Below the pieces are notes generated by a model. The model was not told the origin of the DNA. It ran no database searches and saw only the letters and a program-made list of their open reading frames with translations. Positions 1 through 6,362 of a stretch of DNA of 6,845 nt are shown one piece after another. Position numbers and translations under genes: made by a program. Origin of the DNA: Candidatus Omnitrophota bacterium. GTDB lineage: Bacteria; Omnitrophota; Gorgyraeia; JAFGHF01. The stretch spans positions 1 to 6,845 of the forward strand of contig JAHIIS010000083.1 in the NCBI GenBank assembly GCA_018899075.1, read 5' to 3'. The first letter of the stretch is position 1; every line of letters begins with the position of its first letter.

Positions 1-2
1 GC

Positions 3-1190
3 GCCTTTGAGGAGCAGCCGATATACCTGCACTCCAGGTTCGGCCCGTTTTGTATAGTCACGAACGGCCTGGTGGAAAATACGCAGGAATTAGCAAAAGG
101 CTTGTTGGAAAAAGGAATATCTTTCAGCGAAGTAACCCAAGACTCGGTTAATGCAACCGAATTGATTGCCAAGTTAATCAGCCAGGGAGATAATTTAGTG
201 GACGGCATAGAAAAGATGTTTACGGCAATAGAGGGTTCCTGCTCGCTTCTACTGCTGAATAAAGACGGAGTCTATGCCGCCAGAGATAGATTGGGGTATA
301 CCCCTCTTGTGGCGGGTAAACGGGACGACGCCTGGGCGGTAACTACCGAGACAAGCGCATTCCCTAACAGCGAGTTTGAGATAGTAAAGTACCTGCAGCC
401 CGGAGAAATAGTCCTGCTCAATGAACAGGGTATGGCGCAGGCGAAGCCCGGAGGCGATATAACTCAAATCTGCACTTTCCTCTGGATATATACGGGTTTT
501 CCCGCTTCCAGCTATGAGGGAATAAATGTGGAGGTGGTGCGGGAAAGAAGCGGACGGTTTCTGGCCAGGCGCGACCGGGATGCAAAAGTAGATTTGGTCT
601 GCGGCGTTCCCGATTCGGGCACCGGGCATGCCCTGGGTTACGCTATGGAGTCAGGTAAACCCTTTAGGCGCCCGCTGGTGAAGTACACGCCCGGATACGG
701 TAGAAGTTACACTCCGCCCTCGCAGGAGACGCGCGATTTGATTGCCAGAATGAAGCTCATCCCTATTAGAGAGATAATCGCGGGAAATAGAATTGTCGTC
801 TGCGAAGATTCCATAGTGAGGGGGACTCAGCTGAAGAACTTCACCGTCAAGAAGTTATGGGAGGCAGGGGCGCGAGAGATGCACATCAGGGCGGCTTGTC
901 CGCCGCTTTTGTTTCCCTGTAAGTTTAACTTTTCCACCCGCAGCATCAGCGAGCTGGCCGCCCGCCGGGCCATTCACGGCCTGGAAGGGCACGATTTGGA
1001 GGATGTGGCAAAATACATCGACCCAAATTCTCCGGAATACAAGAGAATGTTAGAGTGGATTGCCAGAGACCTGGAGGTAACCACCCTCAGGTATCAGAGC
1101 GCGGATGATATGGTGAAGGCAATTGGTTTGCCCCGGGAGAAATTGTGCCTGTATTGCTGGACCGGCGAATGTCCCAAAAAGAGGATTTAA
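3..1190 (+). CDS. PurF-like amidophosphoribosyltransferase, divergent paralogue (5'-truncated by window edge)
   Basis: The frame is open from base 3, and homology to PurF begins before the GTG at 72 (QPIYLHSRFGPF, then TNG at 60-68), so the true start and the N-terminal catalytic Cys lie outside the window; GTG 72 is not the start. PurF makes 5-phosphoribosylamine from PRPP and glutamine, the first step of purine synthesis, in the cytoplasm. Order: the rest of a class II glutamine amidotransferase domain (to about base 450), then a type I phosphoribosyltransferase domain with GVPDSG (about 606-623) and the PRPP loop CEDSIVRGT (801-827). Four cysteines match the [4Fe-4S] ligands of the Bacillus-type enzyme: codons at 471, 918, 1146 and 1155 (the last two as CLYC). 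Odd points: the usual SDTE of the glutamine site reads NATE, YxxRPDS reads YTGFPASS, and the NRYVGRTFI-type loop reads YTPGYGRSYTPP. Family membership is clear; true PurF activity is uncertain. The gene heads a tight gene string. Confidence 0.85.
   Translation, partial: AFEEQPIYLHSRFGPFCIVTNGLVENTQELAKGLLEKGISFSEVTQDSVNATELIAKLISQGDNLVDGIEKMFTAIEGSCSLLLLNKDGVYAARDRLGYTPLVAGKRDDAWAVTTETSAFPNSEFEIVKYLQPGEIVLLNEQGMAQAKPGGDITQICTFLWIYTGFPASSYEGINVEVVRERSGRFLARRDRDAKVDLVCGVPDSGTGHALGYAMESGKPFRRPLVKYTPGYGRSYTPPSQETRDLIARMKLIPIREIIAGNRIVVCEDSIVRGTQLKNFTVKKLWEAGAREMHIRAACPPLLFPCKFNFSTRSISELAARRAIHGLEGHDLEDVAKYIDPNSPEYKRMLEWIARDLEVTTLRYQSADDMVKAIGLPREKLCLYCWTGECPKKRI
1181..1184 (+). promoter_or_regulatory. 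Shine-Dalgarno site deciding the start of the RNA methyltransferase gene
   Basis: GAGG lies 5 bases before the ATG at 1190, inside the last codons of the PurF-like gene. The stop TAA and the ATG share one base (TAATG), the usual layout for termination-reinitiation coupling. This favours ATG 1190 over the in-frame GTG at 1145 and ATG at 1169, which have no such site and would add residues unlike the family's N-terminus. Confidence 0.6.
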
Positions 1191-1909
1191 TGCTCTTGTA
1201 TGGAAAGAATTCGGTTCTTGAACGGCTAAAGAGAAATCCCGCAAGTATAAGGAAGATATCTTTACAGGATAATTTCGCCCTGCCGCCTATAGAGAAATTA
1301 ATAAAAGCAAATAATATTTCCGTAGAGCGTTTACCCTCGCGGGAATTAACCAGAATTAAACCTGCCAAAGACCTTCAAGGGATAGTTGCCGGAGTAGACA
1401 GGTTTGAATATACCGCTTTTGATGATTTGTTGAACCGGCCGCAAAACAGGCAATTGGTGCTTATATTTTTAGACAGAATAAACGACCCCCACAACTTAGG
1501 AGTTATTATTCGCACTGTAGCCTGTTTTGGCGAAAGCGCCCTTGTTATTCCTAAGTTTAAGGCCTGCGAAGTCAATGAGACAGTTTTGCATGTGGCCTCG
1601 GGAGGCGAAAATTACGTTCCCGTATCATTGGTATCCAATCTTTCCAACGCTATAATCAAGGCCAAGGGGCGCGGATACTGGATTATGGGCGCTGTCCTCG
1701 AGAGTGAGGCTGAGGATATAAGTAAGATTTCCTTACCTTTCCCTTTAGCGCTTGTGCTGGGCTCTGAAGGCGAAGGCATTCGTTACGGAATACAAAAACA
1801 CCTTGATATAAAAGCGCGTATTCCTATGAAGGGGGCCAAACTTTCGTTTAACGTCAATATGGCCTGCGCCATTTTTTGCCATGAGATATCCAAACAAAAA
1901 CATACTTGA
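1190..1909 (+). CDS. rlmB: TrmH/RlmB-family RNA (guanosine-2'-O-)-methyltransferase
   Basis: This 239-residue protein is a SPOUT-class methyltransferase that uses S-adenosylmethionine to methylate a ribose 2'-OH; RlmB modifies a 23S rRNA guanosine, while related TrmH enzymes act on tRNA. Residues 1-68 form the small substrate-binding domain (YGKNSVLERL at the start, LQGIVAGV at its end). The trefoil-knot domain follows: motif 1 LDRINDPHNLGVIIRT (94-109, with Asn102 and Arg108), motif 2 LVLGSEGEGI (188-197), and motif 3 IPMKGAKLSFNVNMA (211-225). Length is normal for RlmB (about 240-250). Motif 3 is usually SLNVSVA; here it reads SFNVNMA, keeping the key Asn221 but losing a usual Ser. The start at 1190 is chosen for its SD and family-like N-terminus. 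The 3' end overlaps the HD gene by 29 bases. The fold is certain; the exact RNA target (rlmB versus another TrmH paralogue) is not. Confidence 0.88.
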   Translation: MLLYGKNSVLERLKRNPASIRKISLQDNFALPPIEKLIKANNISVERLPSRELTRIKPAKDLQGIVAGVDRFEYTAFDDLLNRPQNRQLVLIFLDRINDPHNLGVIIRTVACFGESALVIPKFKACEVNETVLHVASGGENYVPVSLVSNLSNAIIKAKGRGYWIMGAVLESEAEDISKISLPFPLALVLGSEGEGIRYGIQKHLDIKARIPMKGAKLSFNVNMACAIFCHEISKQKHT

Positions 1910-2462
1910 TTTCATTTCCGAGGCAGGACTGCTTAAACGGCTGCGACGCTCGGGTTGGGCGGTTCTGGGAATAAAAGACGCGGAGACTGTCGCAGAGCAC
2001 AGCTTCAGGTGCGCGCTGATAAGTTATGTGCTCGCCCGGATGGAGAAGGCCCCGCCCTATAAAGTATTGTTGATGGCGCTTTTTAACGATATCCAGGAGG
2101 CGCGTATTACCGATTTGCATAAAATGGCTCAACGCTATATAGACGCGCGAACAGCCGAGGATAAAGCCTTTAATGAGCAGATTGGCGCCTTGCCGAAGAC
2201 GATAAAGGCAGAGCTGGCGGATATGCGCAGGGAGTATAAGAGGCAGGCTACCCGGGAGAGTATTATTGCCAGAGATGCCGATATTCTGGAGTGCCTGATT
2301 CAGGCAAAGGAGTATCAGGGATACGGGTATCCTGAGGCGGCTAAATTTATGAAAAAGGCCCCGCGTTTTCTTAAGACAAAAAGCGCCCGGGAACTCTGGC
2401 GCCTGGCAAAAAATATGAATCTTAACGATTGGTGGTTTAGATTGAGCGAGTTTAAACGCTAG
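1881..2462 (+). CDS. HD-domain protein, YfbR/HDDC2-like nucleotidase family, HD motif altered to ND
   Basis: This 193-residue cytoplasmic protein matches the small HD hydrolases related to YfbR (5'-deoxynucleotidase) and eukaryotic HDDC2. The N-terminus (ILDFISEAGLLKRLRRSGW, 8-26) and ETVAEHSFR (35-43) are typical, as is RDADILE (131-137), which holds the distal metal-binding Asp. Metal ligands expected are His40, the His-Asp doublet at 69-70, and Asp132 or Asp134. The doublet reads Asn69-Asp70 (LFNDIQEARITDLH), so one of four metal ligands is replaced; the codon at 2085 is AAC where CAC would give His. It may be inactive, use a different metal geometry, or work as a binding protein. No clear SD precedes ATG 1881; with the 29-base overlap onto the methyltransferase gene, translation probably depends on coupling. 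The next gene starts 4 bases after the stop. Family assignment is firm; substrate and activity are unknown. Confidence 0.85.
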   Translation: MRYPNKNILDFISEAGLLKRLRRSGWAVLGIKDAETVAEHSFRCALISYVLARMEKAPPYKVLLMALFNDIQEARITDLHKMAQRYIDARTAEDKAFNEQIGALPKTIKAELADMRREYKRQATRESIIARDADILECLIQAKEYQGYGYPEAAKFMKKAPRFLKTKSARELWRLAKNMNLNDWWFRLSEFKR

Positions 2463-2466
2463 CATT

Positions 2467-4035
2467 ATGCTTAATTCAAACAAAAAAAGATACAGGTTGA
2501 GAATTGTGATTCCGGCCTACCCGGCGTTTAATATTTATTCTTCTATTGCTAAGGTGACTACGGCCTTAGGGCCGGTATGTGTGGCCAGCGTTGCCAATAA
2601 AATGGAAGGATGGGATGTCGAGGTTATCGATGAAAATAACCTTCGCAGATACGGGCCCAGAAGTGATTCAGGCGGAGCCGACCACGAATTTTTACAACGG
2701 CAGAGGCCCGCGGATGTTGTTGGATTTTATGGGGGATTGACCAGCACCGTGCCCCGGCTCTATAAATTAGCCCGTTTTTATAGAGGTAAAGGGGTTGTAA
2801 CTATTGCCGGGGGGCAGCATTTTCTTGAAGATAATATAACCGAGGCATTGAATTCTTGCATTGACTATGTAGTTATTGGCGAGGGAGAAGAGACCGTTAA
2901 AGACCTTCTTGAGGCTTTACAAGGTGAGCGGGATATAAATGACGTCAAGGGCATTGCGTATCTAAATAATGGAAAGATTATTTGCGCTCCCAAAAGGGAG
3001 CCTCTGACGGATTTTGACAAGCTGCCTTTACCGGATTTTTCTTTAGTGCATTACGCCAGGATTAAACTTTATCCCGTTGAAAGGATACGCGGCTGCGGTA
3101 TGAATTGCGAGTTCTGCACTGTTAAAGGTAAACCAAGATGTGCCTCCCCTGAACGGCTGCTTGGGTGCATCAGCAATCTTTTAGAAACAAAGGACGCCAG
3201 GCATTTCTTTGTAGTTGATGACCTTTTTGGGCAACAACGCGATGAGACCATAAGGTTCTGTAATATGCTCAGGGATTATCAAAAAAATATAGGCAGGAGA
3301 CTGGATATAAGCGTCCAGATAAGATTGGATAAAGCCAGAGACCCCGAGCTGCTTTCGGCTATGCGCCAGGCGGGTATTAACACGGTAGCCATTGGTTTTG
3401 AGTCGCCTATCGAAGAAGAATTAGAGGCTATGAATAAGCACATAAAACCCGAACATATGTTATCCCTCACAAAGATATTTCATAAATTCGGGTTTTTGAT
3501 ACACGGTATGTTTATCTTTGCTTACCCCTTGAAAGAAAGCCTGAAATTCAAAATGCCGGCGAAAGAGCGGGTAAGGCATTTTAAGAATTTTATCAGGAAA
3601 GCTAAAATTGACACTATACAGGTTTTGTTGCCAACCCCTATTGTCGGGACAGAATTAAGGCACAGGCTCGCAATGCAAAACAGGATTTACCCAATAGAAG
3701 ATGTAGGCTGGGAATATTATGACGGAAATTTTCCTCTCTTTGAACCGGATGAACCGATGACGGCTATCGGGATGCAGGCCTCTATCAGGAAAATTATGGG
3801 TAAGTTTTATCAGTTTAAATATATGTTTATGTTAGGGTTAAATATATTTTCTTTTCCTGCTTTAATTTTCTTTTTGCATAACATTAAACCAGGATGGAGG
3901 AAGTGGTATCGCTCCTGGCGTAACAATTTGGTTCGTTTTGGCGGCTGGGTTACTATAAGGGGATGGAATTCGGCCTTTAAGAAAGATAAATTTTTACAAA
4001 AATTGCAAAAGGCAAAAGAGCGCCTGAAGAAATAA
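2467..4035 (+). CDS. Radical SAM protein with degenerate cobalamin-binding-type N-terminal domain (BchE/COG1032-like)
   Basis: This 522-residue protein belongs to the B12-binding-domain class of radical SAM enzymes, which cleave S-adenosylmethionine at a [4Fe-4S] cluster to start radical chemistry (methylations, cyclisations). Residues 10-180 resemble the Rossmann-like cobalamin domain, with AGGQHF (114-119) and VIGEGEETV (136-144), but the DxHxxG cobalamin ligand motif is missing. The linker LPLPDF (186-191) leads into the radical SAM barrel, whose CX3CX2C cluster motif is Cys210, Cys214 and Cys217 (RGCGMNCEFCTV); the motif GFESP (310-314) follows. The C-terminal region contains DGNFPLFEP (419-427), a hydrophobic stretch (about 452-472) that may touch the membrane, and a very basic tail ending in Lys-rich residues. 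No strong SD precedes ATG 2467, 4 bases after the HD gene stop, so coupling is likely. The substrate cannot be read from the sequence. Confidence 0.87.
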   Translation: MLNSNKKRYRLRIVIPAYPAFNIYSSIAKVTTALGPVCVASVANKMEGWDVEVIDENNLRRYGPRSDSGGADHEFLQRQRPADVVGFYGGLTSTVPRLYKLARFYRGKGVVTIAGGQHFLEDNITEALNSCIDYVVIGEGEETVKDLLEALQGERDINDVKGIAYLNNGKIICAPKREPLTDFDKLPLPDFSLVHYARIKLYPVERIRGCGMNCEFCTVKGKPRCASPERLLGCISNLLETKDARHFFVVDDLFGQQRDETIRFCNMLRDYQKNIGRRLDISVQIRLDKARDPELLSAMRQAGINTVAIGFESPIEEELEAMNKHIKPEHMLSLTKIFHKFGFLIHGMFIFAYPLKESLKFKMPAKERVRHFKNFIRKAKIDTIQVLLPTPIVGTELRHRLAMQNRIYPIEDVGWEYYDGNFPLFEPDEPMTAIGMQASIRKIMGKFYQFKYMFMLGLNIFSFPALIFFLHNIKPGWRKWYRSWRNNLVRFGGWVTIRGWNSAFKKDKFLQKLQKAKERLKK

Positions 4036-4069
4036 CCAAAAACGAGATAACTCCGGAGCCGGTGGCGTT

Positions 4070-6148
4070 ATGACGAAATACAGATGTCCAAAATGTGGGA
4101 TGGAATATGATGCCCCTGGAAAATGCCGGATGTGCGGTGTTAAACTTGCGCATTCTGAACAGATGAGGCACAAACCTAAAGTTGAAGACGGGCACCACGG
4201 CCATCATGCCCATATGGTTGCCGATTTTAAGAAGCGGTTCCGGGTATCTCTGATTCTTACCGTTCCTATCCTTATTCTCTCTCCAATGGTTCAAAAATTT
4301 CTCAGGCTGGGAGAGACAATCAGGTTTGCGGGTGATTTATACGTGCTCTTTGTGCTTTCTTCGGCAGTCTTTTTTTACGGCGGTTATCCTTTCCTTAAGG
4401 GGCTCTTTGATGAACTCAAAGAAAGACAGCCGGGGATGATGACTCTTATTGCCGTCGCAATCTCAACAGCATATCTATACAGCGCTGCGGTTGTGTTTGG
4501 CTTGAGCGGAAAAATATTTTTCTGGGAACTCGTCACACTGGTCGATATCATGCTTCTCGGCCATTGGGTAGAAATGAAATCTATCATGGGGGCTTCCAGG
4601 GCGCTTGAAGAGTTGGCAAGGCTCATGCCCTCGGATGCCCATAAGTTAATGCCGGATGGCAGCGTAAAAGATGTGCCTCTGGATGAATTAGGCGTTAACG
4701 ATAGAGTTATTGTAAAGCCTGGCGAAAAGGTTCCTGCAGATGGAGAAGTAGTCCAAGGCCGGACTTCGGTAAACGAAGCTATGCTTACCGGTGAATCCAG
4801 GCCTGTACCAAAAAAGACAGGGGCCAAAGTTATAGGCGGTTCTATTAACGGCGAAGGTTCGATAACCGTAGAGGTGAAAAAAACCGGCAAGGATTCTTTC
4901 CTTTCGCAGATGATAAATCTGGTCAAAGAGGCGCAACAGAGTAAGTCAAAAACCCAGGATTTAGCAAACCGCGCAGCGCTATGGCTGACCATTACGGCCC
5001 TTACAGGCGGAGTCGTAACACTTTTAATATGGTTATTGGCGATGAATAAGGATTTTGCCTTTTCTCTCGAGAGAACCGTGACAGTGATGGTAATTACCTG
5101 TCCTCACGCGCTTGGACTTGCCGTTCCTCTTGTGGTCGCTGTCTCAACAGCGCTTGCGGCAAGAAACGGTTTGCTTATTCGAAACAGGGCTGCTTTTGAA
5201 AGAGCAAGAAACATTCAGGCAATAATATTTGATAAAACAGGGACCCTTACAGAAGGAAAATTCGGCGTCACTGATAGGATTAGTTTTTCAGACGACATCG
5301 ATGAAAATGAAGTTCTGAAATATGCCGCATCGGTAGAAGCCCGCTCCGAACATCCTATCGCAAAGGGGATTGCCGCGTCTTTTAAGGATATCCTTTCTGT
5401 CGAAGGATTTAAAGCCATACCGGGAAAAGGCGCAGAAGGAAATGTCGAAGGCAGAAACGTAAAAGTAGTAAGTCCGGGCTATTTGAGGGAGAATAATATT
5501 TCAATCGCCGAGGAGAGAATAAAGAGGCTTTCTTCCCAGGGAAAAACAGTTGTGTTTGTAATGATTGACGGAAGGCTCAAAGGCGCAATTGCTCTTGCCG
5601 ATATCATCAGGCCCGAGTCTAAAAAAGCAATTTCTATGCTAAAGACTATGGGGATTAAATGTATGATGCTCACAGGAGATAACAGGCAAGTTGCTCAATG
5701 GGTATCGGAGGAAATAGGCTTAGATGAATATTTTGCAGAGGTTTCGCCTCAGGAGAAGTCATTAAAGATAAAAGAGGTTCAGCAAAGAGGATTGGTTGTT
5801 GCTATGGCCGGGGATGGAGTAAATGATGCCCCGGCTTTAGCTCAGGCGGATGTGGGGATTGCCATCGGCGCAGGCACTGATGTGGCTGTTGAGACTGCGG
5901 ATATCATCCTTGTCCGAAGCAGCCCGCTTGATGCGGTAGCAATCCTCGGCCTTGCGCGAGCCACCTACACAAAGATGGTTCAGAACCTGGCATGGGCCAC
6001 AGGATACAATGCTTTTGCCATTCCTCTCGCGGCAGGCGTATTTTACAAGGCAGGCATCCTTTTGAGCCCGGCTATGGGCGCATTATTGATATCTTTAAGT
6101 ACGGTAATCGTGGCAATTAACGCGCGATTCCTAAGAATCCAAAAGTAG
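4070..6148 (+). CDS. copB: CopB-type (P1B-3) copper/silver-translocating P-type ATPase
   Basis: This 692-residue inner-membrane pump uses ATP to export copper or silver ions. The N-terminus has a four-cysteine knuckle (Cys6, 9, 19, 22: YRCPKCG...PGKCRMCG) resembling the heavy-metal-binding domain found before such pumps, then a His-rich stretch GHHGHHAHM (41-49); there is no classical CXXC ferredoxin-like HMA domain. Four membrane segments (about 55-170) precede the actuator motif TGES (240-243). Two more (about 303-362) include the transport motif Cys344-Pro345-His346, diagnostic of P1B-3. The phosphorylation site is DKTGT (Asp388), followed by SEHP (426-429), TGDN (535-538) and GDGVNDAPAL (581-590). 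Segment 7 has the P1B-3 pattern NX6YNX4P (639-652). Segment 8 has SLSTVIVAINA, but the preceding Met is Ile674. A weak GGTGG/GGAG precedes ATG 4070, 34 bases after the radical SAM gene. All catalytic motifs are intact, so it should be active. Cu(I), Cu(II) and Ag(I) cannot be distinguished here. Confidence 0.93.
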   Translation: MTKYRCPKCGMEYDAPGKCRMCGVKLAHSEQMRHKPKVEDGHHGHHAHMVADFKKRFRVSLILTVPILILSPMVQKFLRLGETIRFAGDLYVLFVLSSAVFFYGGYPFLKGLFDELKERQPGMMTLIAVAISTAYLYSAAVVFGLSGKIFFWELVTLVDIMLLGHWVEMKSIMGASRALEELARLMPSDAHKLMPDGSVKDVPLDELGVNDRVIVKPGEKVPADGEVVQGRTSVNEAMLTGESRPVPKKTGAKVIGGSINGEGSITVEVKKTGKDSFLSQMINLVKEAQQSKSKTQDLANRAALWLTITALTGGVVTLLIWLLAMNKDFAFSLERTVTVMVITCPHALGLAVPLVVAVSTALAARNGLLIRNRAAFERARNIQAIIFDKTGTLTEGKFGVTDRISFSDDIDENEVLKYAASVEARSEHPIAKGIAASFKDILSVEGFKAIPGKGAEGNVEGRNVKVVSPGYLRENNISIAEERIKRLSSQGKTVVFVMIDGRLKGAIALADIIRPESKKAISMLKTMGIKCMMLTGDNRQVAQWVSEEIGLDEYFAEVSPQEKSLKIKEVQQRGLVVAMAGDGVNDAPALAQADVGIAIGAGTDVAVETADIILVRSSPLDAVAILGLARATYTKMVQNLAWATGYNAFAIPLAAGVFYKAGILLSPAMGALLISLSTVIVAINARFLRIQK

Positions 6149-6290
6149 GTTGTCGCACAGCACCTAAAGGTAGGCTTCGCGCTACATAGATGTAGCGCTT
6201 CGCACTCGGGCGGCTTCAACCCTGCGCCCAAACCCGCACCCGTCCGCAGTTACTTCGCAACTGTCCCCCCAAATCTTGTTTATTTTTTCA
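6149..6290. other. Gene-free GC-rich spacer, possible dispersed repeat element
   Basis: No plausible coding frame fills this spacer on either strand. It is noticeably richer in G and C (C-rich on the plus strand, especially 6199-6270) than the AT-rich promoter region after 6271, with a sharp change near 6270. It contains a perfect hairpin at 6179-6198, recurring short TTCGC/CTTCGC words, and a second small inverted repeat CAGTT...AACTG at 6247-6263 just before a run of six C. The make-up resembles a dispersed intergenic repeat, but only one copy is in view, so this is inference. Confidence 0.35.
6179..6198. repeat. Perfect 8-bp inverted repeat with 4-base loop (hairpin)
   Basis: GCGCTACA (6179-6186) and TGTAGCGC (6191-6198) are exact reverse complements around the loop TAGA, 31 bases after the copB stop codon. 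The stem is stable and GC-containing. It is not followed by a T run (the next bases are TTCGCACTC), so it does not meet the standard for an intrinsic terminator. It could still slow decay of the upstream mRNA's 3' end or be part of a repeat. Confidence 0.6.
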
Positions 6291-6318
6291 TTGACATTAG
6301 GGAGATTTGTGATACACT
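6291..6318 (+). promoter_or_regulatory. Sigma-70-type promoter for the AbiEi-like gene
   Basis: A perfect -35 box TTGACA (6291-6296) is followed after 16 bases by TACACT (6313-6318), a 4/6 match to TATAAT. The -10 is preceded by TG at 6310-6311, giving the extended -10 pattern TGnTAnnnT. Transcription would start near 6325, leaving a leader of about 35-40 bases. The spot right after a gene-free spacer and before a gene with a strong SD supports it. A short palindrome TAAGTTACTTA (6341-6351) in the leader could be an operator, weakly supported. Confidence 0.65.
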
Positions 6319-6350
6319 TGATATGTAGAAAAAGGGTAGATAAGTTACTT

Positions 6351-6355
6351 AGGAG
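6351..6355 (+). promoter_or_regulatory. Ribosome binding site of the AbiEi-like gene
   Basis: AGGAG sits 7 bases before ATG 6363. It is the strongest SD in the window and fixes the start of the last gene. Its first base is also the last base of the palindrome TAAGTTACTTA (6341-6351), so a regulator or structure at that palindrome could mask the site. Confidence 0.7.
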
Positions 6356-6362
6356 ATAACCT

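Noticed and set aside
72..74. GTG at 72 as the true start of the first gene.
   Set aside because: The frame is open to the window edge and codes for recognisable PurF sequence upstream (QPIYLHSRFGPF, TNG), so the start is outside the window.
1145..1171. GTG 1145 or ATG 1169 as the start of the methyltransferase gene.
   Set aside because: Neither has a good SD, and the added residues do not resemble the family. ATG 1190 has GAGG at proper distance and the typical N-terminus.
1854..2483. A 209-codon open frame on the minus strand opposite the HD gene.
   Set aside because: It is fully antisense to the conserved HD-domain gene, shows no known motif and has no convincing start signal.
4036..4069. 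A separate promoter for copB in the gap after the radical SAM gene.
   Set aside because: The 34-base gap has no -35/-10 pair; the short palindrome CTCCGGAG there is too small to interpret.
4384..4992. A 202-codon open frame on the minus strand inside the copB gene.
   Set aside because: It lies antisense to a region with intact P-type ATPase motifs and its translation is Ser/Thr/Pro-rich with no recognisable domain; it is a shadow frame.
6126..6139. Inverted repeat GATTC-CTAA-GAATC near the end of copB.
   Set aside because: It is a 5-bp stem inside the coding sequence, weak and not followed by T residues, so it is likely chance.
6179..6198. The hairpin as an intrinsic terminator of the copB transcript.
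   Set aside because: No T run follows the stem. It is recorded as an inverted repeat only.
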